Assembly (NCBI RefSeq): GCF_036002945.1
Contig: NZ_CP108529.1
Coordinates: forward strand, 2,852,001-2,916,000
Source: Streptomyces sp. NBC_01224
Lineage (GTDB): Bacteria > Actinomycetota > Actinomycetes > Streptomycetales > Streptomycetaceae
Length of the DNA stretch: 64,000 nt
Reading direction: 5' to 3'
Below are positions 59,300 to 64,000 of the stretch, one piece after another. How positions within the stretch are numbered: position 1 is the first letter of the stretch; each line of letters begins with the position of its first letter. A program made the position numbers and the translations under genes. Below the pieces are notes generated by a model that made no database searches, was not told where the DNA came from, and saw only the letters and a list, made by a program, of their open reading frames with translations.

Positions 59300-59941
59300 C
59301 TAGTAGCACTCCTTGACGCCGCTGTGCAGCCGCAGGCTCAGGTTGCTGAGCCTGAAGGTGCCCGCGGTGGTCGCCCACGCCCTCTGCTTCACGTCCTTCA
59401 GCACGGCCGTCTCGGCGCGCTGCGCGAAGCCGTTCGGGTTGACGGGCCCCTTGGTACCGGCCTGGATGCCGGGCTTGCCCATGTCTCCCGCGGCGACACC
59501 GATGTCGATGTTCTCGAAGTACGCGTCGGCGTCGAGCTCGGCGACGTCCAGGTACAGATTGGTCGCCCTGACCGGCTTCTTCGGGTTCGTACCCGCGTTC
59601 AGCTGCAGCGTGACGGTGCCGAGACCGAACGGAAGGTTCGGAGTGACCACCGACTGGCACATGTTGGTGATCGTGGCATCGCTGAAGCCGGACACGGCAA
59701 CGGCGTGAGCCCCGTTCTCGCCCTTGGGGTCCATACCGGTGGCAACGGAGCCGTACTGGACGAAGTTGTGACCGACGAGCTTGTCCGCGTGCACCTTGAA
59801 ACTCTGGCCGGACACGCTGAACGACGCCGCGAGGGCGCCCTGCGCGAGACCGACACCCACTGCGGCGGTCGCGACGACGCTCGGCACCATGACCAGAGCG
59901 AAACGCTTCCATCTGGTGCCACCACGAACCTGGGAACTCAT
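59300..59941 (-). CDS. DUF6230 exported protein
   Basis: A 213-residue protein with a Sec-type signal (RGGTRWKRFALVMVPSVVATAAVGVGLAQGALAASF, cleavage near residue 36) and a beta-rich outer domain of DUF6230: VSGQSFKVHADKLVG, TNLYLDVAELDADAYFENIDIGVAAGD and TFRLSNLSLRLHSG, ending VKECY. Some homologues have been labelled cholesterol esterase, but no serine-hydrolase motif (GxSxG with Asp and His) is visible, so that label seems unsupported. Very strong AAGGAGG site before ATG. First gene of the three-gene module; two TTACT-type palindromes lie upstream. Confidence 0.82.
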   Translation of the reverse strand: MSSQVRGGTRWKRFALVMVPSVVATAAVGVGLAQGALAASFSVSGQSFKVHADKLVGHNFVQYGSVATGMDPKGENGAHAVAVSGFSDATITNMCQSVVTPNLPFGLGTVTLQLNAGTNPKKPVRATNLYLDVAELDADAYFENIDIGVAAGDMGKPGIQAGTKGPVNPNGFAQRAETAVLKDVKQRAWATTAGTFRLSNLSLRLHSGVKECY

Positions 59942-60292
59942 AAATTTTCCTCCTTCTCGGACGTACATCTCCGGTACGGGCGAGGGCCCGTGCTGGGATG
60001 GGAGAAGTGCTACGTCCTCGGAAAGGAGAGCGCCCGCGTACGGAGGCAGGAACCGCGTCCGAATCACCGGCGATCACCCCCGAGCGACAACCACTGGCCA
60101 CGCATTCGCGCAACCTGTTCGGACAGGCCCTGCCGGACGGCAGGAACCCCCCTGTCCGGAGTCGGCGCCACTGCCGCCGACCCACTCGGTGGGGACCCAA
60201 CAGGGCCGCCGCGCCGACTGGCAGCCGGGCTGGCGTTATTGGACCGAGCCCGGCCGATCGTGGTGCATTCCCGCCCGCGGCACAAGGGGGTT
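59942..60292. other. Long leader/promoter region of the DUF6230 operon
   Basis: About 350 bases without a supported gene on either strand; it must hold the operon promoter or a long untranslated leader. Confidence 0.4.
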
Positions 60293-60310
60293 CGTTACTC
60301 GCTAGTAACG
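60293..60310. promoter_or_regulatory. Palindrome CGTTACT-CGCT-AGTAACG
   Basis: Perfect 7-bp arms, 4-base spacer. A related palindrome TTACT-GCG-AGTAA lies at 60425-60437. Both resemble TetR-type TTACN-spacer-NGTAA operators. They sit about 350-500 bases upstream of the DUF6230 start, so they may control it or mark another, unseen promoter. Confidence 0.5.
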
Positions 60311-60500
60311 GCCCGATAACCGATGCACGACCGGGTGGCACCACCCGGCCACACAGGGTGGCGTCGAACGGAAGGACGAAAGGGAAAATCTGGGCCTTTA
60401 TACGGACAGATCCTGGGGGGCGATTTACTGCGAGTAACAGGCCGTACCTTTGTCAAGATTTGGTAAAGCGGGGCCGTCTCTTATCGCCCGATCGCGAAAA

Positions 60501-60531
60501 CGGCCGCGACACCCCGGGGGTGCCACGGCCG
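60501..60531 (-). terminator. Hairpin downstream of the thioredoxin-TPR gene
   Basis: CGGCCG and CACCCC on the left pair with GGGGTG and CGGCCG on the right, with a three-base internal mismatch. It begins 11 bases beyond the stop at 60542. Confidence 0.65.
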
Positions 60532-60541
60532 CGTTGTCACA

Positions 60542-61522
60542 TCAGAACAAGACCCGCGCCAGCGCCGTACGCGCGGCGCCGACCCGCGGATCGTCGGGGC
60601 CGATCACCTCGAACAGCTCCAGCAGCCGCAGCCGCGCCGTGTCCCGGTCGTCGCCGAAAGTACGGCGTACCGTCTCGACGAGTCGCCCGAAGGCGTCCTC
60701 GACATGACCGCCGACCAGATCCAGATCGGCGGCCGTGAGCTGCGCCGTGACATCGGCCGGGTTCTCCGCCGCGTCCTTGCGGACCTGCTGCGGGTCCATG
60801 TCCTTGACGCGGGCCAGCAGTTCGGCCTGGGCGAGACCGAGCTTGGCCTCCGTGTTGGCCGGGTCGTCGGACAGGACGTTCCTGTACGCCCGGACGGCAC
60901 CGGCGAAGTCGCTGGCGTCCAGGGCCAGTACGGCCGCTTCGAGCAGGGCGTCGTACGGCCCGGCGGGTTCCTCGACCGGAGCCTCGCCGGCCCCCTCGGC
61001 GGCGGCCGCGTCCTGGTCGACCACGATTCCGGTGAGCCCGAACCGTTCCTCGCCGACCTGGATCAGCTGGTCGAGCGTCTGCCGGATCTGGGCCTCGGGA
61101 GCCGCGCCCTGGAAGAGCGGGAGGGCCTGCCCGGCGACGACGGCGAAGACCGCCGGGATGCCCTGGATGCCGAACTGCTGCATCAGCATCTGATTGGCGT
61201 CGACATCGACCTTGGCCAGCACGAAGCGGCCGTTGTACTCATGGGCCAGGCGCTCCAGGAGCGGCCCCAACTGCTTGCACGGCTCGCACCACTCGGCCCA
61301 GAAGTCGATGACGACCGGGACCTCGGCGGAGCGCTGGAGGACGTCGTTCTCGAAGCCCGCCTCATCGACATCGATCACCAGGGCGGACGGTGGCACGGCA
61401 CCGCCACCACCCTGCCGGGCGGCCTCGGCACGGGCCTGCTCCGCCTTCACCTTGGCCTCGCCGGCCGCCTTCACCGCGGCGAGGTCGACGACGCCGCTCA
61501 TGGACATGTTCCTAGGCTGCAT
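60542..61522 (-). CDS. Thioredoxin-TPR protein (CnoX/YbbN-like)
   Basis: A 326-residue protein. An Ala/Lys-rich N-terminus (about 1-45) leads to a thioredoxin domain (about 48-155) with VVIDFWAEWCEPCKQLGPLLERLA; the active site is CEPC, an unusual but redox-capable variant. The C-terminal half (about 190-326) is TPR-like (LLEAAVLALDASDFAGAVRAYRNVL, LGLAQAELLARVKDMD). CnoX/YbbN proteins hold oxidised client proteins for chaperones; the same role is plausible. The ATG at 61522 follows GGGAGGAT. It stands alone, with a terminator hairpin. Confidence 0.85.
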   Translation of the reverse strand: MQPRNMSMSGVVDLAAVKAAGEAKVKAEQARAEAARQGGGGAVPPSALVIDVDEAGFENDVLQRSAEVPVVIDFWAEWCEPCKQLGPLLERLAHEYNGRFVLAKVDVDANQMLMQQFGIQGIPAVFAVVAGQALPLFQGAAPEAQIRQTLDQLIQVGEERFGLTGIVVDQDAAAAEGAGEAPVEEPAGPYDALLEAAVLALDASDFAGAVRAYRNVLSDDPANTEAKLGLAQAELLARVKDMDPQQVRKDAAENPADVTAQLTAADLDLVGGHVEDAFGRLVETVRRTFGDDRDTARLRLLELFEVIGPDDPRVGAARTALARVLF

Positions 61523-61801
61523 ACGTACATCCTCCCCCCTTGGCGCGCCGATACGGAAAGCGAGACGGAAACCGCACCCGGCCGTGGTCCCCGCCGGTGT
61601 GCGGGGTGCACGGACAGACACGGCCCGAGGGCCCCTGAAAGACCCGTTTCGGCGCCGGGTCCCCACCCGGTGCCTGTGGCTGTCGTTCGGTCGTGGCGTC
61701 ACGACGGCATGACCATCGTCCTTACGCTACGACCCGTAGCGTAACTTCCCGGCACCCCTCGCGCACAAGTGCGTTCGGTGATCTGTCTCACGGTGAACGC
61801 G

Positions 61802-61830
61802 ACCGGCCGGTTCTACTTACTGACCGGTAT
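61802..61830. promoter_or_regulatory. Candidate TetR operator region (ACCGGCCGGT and TTACTGACCGGTA)
   Basis: ACCGGCCGGT at 61802-61811 is a perfect 10-bp palindrome; TTACTGACCGGTA at 61817-61829 is an imperfect one. Both lie within 40 bases of the TetR ATG at 61840 and fit autoregulation. Confidence 0.5.
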
Positions 61831-61839
61831 GGTCGCGGC

Positions 61840-62469
61840 ATGCTGAGCCACAGCCGCCCCAAACCCCTTCGAACGGGACGTCCGCGCAGCGCCGCGGCCG
61901 ATGAAGCGATCCTGGAGGCGACCAGAGCCTCTCTGGTCGACCTCGGCTGGTCGAAGCTGACGATGGGCGACGTGGCGACGCGGGCCGGGGTCGCCAAGAC
62001 GACCCTGTACCGGCGGTGGGCGGGCAAGAACGAGCTGGTCGTGGACGCCGTCGCGGTCCTCTTCGACGAGCTGGAACTGCCCGATCTGGGCAGTCTGTCG
62101 GCCGACATGCAGGCGATGGTGCTGCAGTTCGCCGCGCTGCTGGAGCGGCCGGAGACCCAGACGGCGCTGATGGCGGTGGTCGCGGAGTCGACCCGCGACG
62201 AGGCGCTGCGGACCCGGATCCGCGACTCGATCGTGGACCGGCAGAAGCGGCTGGTGCTCCAGGGACGCCAACGGGCCCAGGAGCGCGGGGAGTTGCCCGT
62301 CGAGCAGGACGAGGCCGTGGCGGCGACGACTGCCGATCTGATCTTCGATGTGATCGCCGGCGCGGTCGTGCACCGGGCCCTGGTGAGCGCCGAGCCCGTC
62401 GACGAGGACTGGGCCCGGCGCTTCACCGTGCTGCTGCTCGCGGGGCTGGGGGCGGCGGCCTCCACGTAG
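61840..62469 (+). CDS. TetR-family regulator
   Basis: A 209-residue repressor. GRPRSAAADEAILEATRASLVDLGWSKLTMGDVATRAGVAKTTLYRRWAGKNELVVDAV (about 12-70) is a standard TetR head, followed by a helical ligand domain of the TetR_C_16/AcrR kind (about 80-205). The ATG at 61840 is the only in-frame start after the palindromes. It is divergent from the thioredoxin-TPR gene and convergent with the mutase gene, so its target other than itself is not clear. Confidence 0.87.
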   Translation: MLSHSRPKPLRTGRPRSAAADEAILEATRASLVDLGWSKLTMGDVATRAGVAKTTLYRRWAGKNELVVDAVAVLFDELELPDLGSLSADMQAMVLQFAALLERPETQTALMAVVAESTRDEALRTRIRDSIVDRQKRLVLQGRQRAQERGELPVEQDEAVAATTADLIFDVIAGAVVHRALVSAEPVDEDWARRFTVLLLAGLGAAAST

Positions 62470-62521
62470 CGGGGTGCTGCTGCCGCCGGCGCAGCTGTCG
62501 AGCATGACTGCCGACTGCCCG

Positions 62522-64000
62522 TCAGAAGCCGGGCGGCTCCGTGTAGGTGCCCCACTCGTCGCGCAGAACTCCGCAGATCTCGCCGAGCGTCGCCTCGGCC
62601 CGTACCGCGTCGAGCATCGGTCCGATCATGTTGGAGCCGTCGCGGGCGGCGGCCAGCATCGCGTCCAGCGCCGACTTGACCCGGGCGTCGTCGCGGGCGT
62701 CCTTGCGGCTGCCGAGCACCCGGACCTGCTCGCGCTCGACCTCGTGGCTCACCCGCAGGATCTCCAGGTCACCGGTGACCGAGCCGTGGTGGACGTTGAC
62801 ACCGACGACGCGCTTGTCGCCCTTCTCCAGCGACTGCTGGTACCGGAAGGCGGACTCGGCGATCTCGCCGGTGAACCAGCCGTCCTCGATGCCGCGCAGG
62901 ATGCCGGAGGTGATGGGCCCGATGGGGTGCTGACCCTCCGGGTGGGCCCGGGTGCCGCGTTCCTTGATCTGGTCGAAGATCTTCTCGGCGTCGGCCTCGA
63001 TCCGGTCGGTGAGCTGCTCGACGTACCAGGAACCGCCCAGCGGGTCGGCCACATTGGCGACGCCGGTCTCCTCCATCAGCACCTGCTGGGTGCGCAGCGC
63101 GATCTCGGCAGCCTGCGCGGAGGGGAGTGCGAGGGTTTCGTCGAGGGCGTTGGTGTGCAGCGAGTTGGTGCCGCCGAGGACGGCGGAGAGCGCCTCGACC
63201 GCCGTCCGTACGACGTTGTTGTACGGCTGCTGGGCGGTGAGCGAGACACCGGCGGTCTGGGTGTGGAAGCGGAGCCACTGCGCCTTGTCGGTCCTGGCGC
63301 CGTATGTCTCCTTCATCCAGCGGGCCCAGATGCGGCGGGCCGCGCGGAACTTGGCGATCTCCTCGAAGAAGTCGAGGTGCGCGTCGAAGAAGAAGGAGAG
63401 ACCGGGCGCGAAGGTGTCGACGTCCAGCCCGCGGGAGAGGCCGAGCTCCACGTAACCGAAGCCGTCGGCGAGGGTGTACGCGAGCTCCTGCGCGGCCGTC
63501 GCCCCGGCCTCGCGGATGTGGTAGCCGGAGACGGAGAGCGGCTTGTAGGCGGGGATGTCGCGGGCGCAGTGCTCCATCAGGTCGCCGATGAGGCGCAGAT
63601 GGGGCTCGGGCTGGAAGAGCCACTCCTTCTGCGCGATGTACTCCTTGAAGATGTCGGTCTGGAGCGTGCCGTTGAGCACGCCCGGGTCGACGCCCTGGCG
63701 CTCGGCGGCGACCAGGTACATGCAGAAGACGGGGACGGCGGGTCCGCTGATCGTCATGGACGTCGTGACGTCGCCGAGCGGGATGTCCTTGAAGAGGATC
63801 TCCATGTCGGCGGCGGAGTCGATGGCCACGCCGCAGTGCCCGACCTCGCCGAGCGAGCGGGGGTCGTCGGAGTCGCGACCCATCAGTGTCGGCATGTCGA
63901 AGGCGACGCTGAGCCCGCCGCCGCCCGCGGCGAGGATCATCTTGTAGCGCTCGTTGGTCTGCTCGGCGTTGCCGAAGCCGGCGAACTGGCGGATGGTCCA
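62522..64000 (-). CDS. icmA: Isobutyryl-CoA mutase large subunit (partial, cut by window edge)
   Basis: The frame runs off the right edge. 492 residues are visible, starting WTIRQFAGFGNAEQTNERYK; about 74 N-terminal residues are missing, giving about 566, the usual IcmA length. It is the substrate-binding subunit of an adenosylcobalamin mutase that interconverts isobutyryl-CoA and n-butyryl-CoA; the B12 domain is on a separate small subunit. Two residues separate it from methylmalonyl-CoA mutase: Phe in TIRQFAGF (Phe80, Tyr89 in the latter) and Gln in EYIAQKEWLF (Gln198, Arg207 in the latter). An internal ATG at 63940 is not the true start. Confidence 0.93.
   Translation of the reverse strand, partial: WTIRQFAGFGNAEQTNERYKMILAAGGGGLSVAFDMPTLMGRDSDDPRSLGEVGHCGVAIDSAADMEILFKDIPLGDVTTSMTISGPAVPVFCMYLVAAERQGVDPGVLNGTLQTDIFKEYIAQKEWLFQPEPHLRLIGDLMEHCARDIPAYKPLSVSGYHIREAGATAAQELAYTLADGFGYVELGLSRGLDVDTFAPGLSFFFDAHLDFFEEIAKFRAARRIWARWMKETYGARTDKAQWLRFHTQTAGVSLTAQQPYNNVVRTAVEALSAVLGGTNSLHTNALDETLALPSAQAAEIALRTQQVLMEETGVANVADPLGGSWYVEQLTDRIEADAEKIFDQIKERGTRAHPEGQHPIGPITSGILRGIEDGWFTGEIAESAFRYQQSLEKGDKRVVGVNVHHGSVTGDLEILRVSHEVEREQVRVLGSRKDARDDARVKSALDAMLAAARDGSNMIGPMLDAVRAEATLGEICGVLRDEWGTYTEPPGF

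Noticed and set aside
59300..59941. Cholesterol esterase annotation for the DUF6230 protein
   Set aside because: No GxSxG nucleophile elbow or catalytic Asp/His pattern is visible.
1..64000. tRNA, rRNA, CRISPR array, prophage or secondary-metabolite cluster
   Set aside because: No cloverleaf with tRNA-like ends, no spaced identical repeats, no phage structural genes and no synthase modules were recognised by reading; a dedicated RNA search could still find a small RNA.

Overview
The window is high-GC actinobacterial chromosome, almost certainly Streptomyces. Codon third positions are strongly G/C, GTG and TTG starts are common, four-base ATGA/GTGA overlaps link operon genes, and families such as DUF6114, DUF6230 and DUF7848 and a TTA (bldA-type) codon are present. 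From memory, the gene order resembles the Streptomyces coelicolor core around SCO5415-SCO5460 (icmA, pyk2-ackA-pta-pfkA, glgB-pep2-treS-glgE, glgP), read in the opposite direction; this was not checked by alignment.

Layout. (1) 1-9.5 kb: an acetyltransferase; a translationally coupled pair of a NodB-like lipoprotein and a YVTN beta-propeller lipoprotein; an anti-sigma-type ATPase; an enoyl-CoA hydratase; two tandem L,D-transpeptidase lipoproteins; and glgX. (2) 9.5-21 kb: a truncated ABC ATPase relic, a heterodimeric ABC exporter, a 5'-truncated peptidase/hydrolase relic, a zinc alcohol dehydrogenase, a divergent MFS exporter/GntR-TetR fusion regulator pair sharing a palindromic operator, and a secreted M4 metalloprotease. 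(3) 21-32.5 kb: glgP, then the divergent glgE-treS-mak-glgB operon, which is the GlgE alpha-glucan/trehalose pathway. (4) 32.5-44.4 kb: an accessory zone. It holds an imine-reductase-like oxidoreductase, a NIPSNAP gene whose stop codon lies at the boundary of an IS5-family insertion sequence carrying a passenger gene, an XRE/TPR regulator with two small partners, a row of very small ORFs, a winged-helix/zinc-ribbon protein, a TTA-containing membrane protein with its TetR regulator, a chimeric broken ECF sigma gene behind its YCII partner, a MerR-thioredoxin operon and a LysR regulator. (5) 44.4-64 kb: core metabolism and regulation. It holds a dicarboxylate transporter divergent from its two-component system, two HTH proteins (one a membrane-anchored HTH with an outer ricin-like lectin domain), pfkA divergent from pta-ackA-pyk, an unknown gene boxed by two perfect hairpins, a three-gene cell-surface module (DUF6230, DUF6114, Ser/Pro-rich exported protein), a thioredoxin-TPR protein, a TetR regulator, and the isobutyryl-CoA mutase large subunit cut by the window edge.

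The genes link storage carbon with central carbon flow. GlgX, GlgP and GlgB act on alpha-glucan; TreS, maltokinase and GlgE interconvert trehalose and maltose 1-phosphate into glucan; PfkA, Pyk, Pta and AckA run glycolysis and acetate overflow; and DctA with its sensor pair handles C4-dicarboxylates. No rRNA, tRNA, CRISPR array, prophage or polyketide/peptide biosynthetic cluster was recognised. The least explained material lies in 33.8-41.8 kb and 56.6-60.5 kb.
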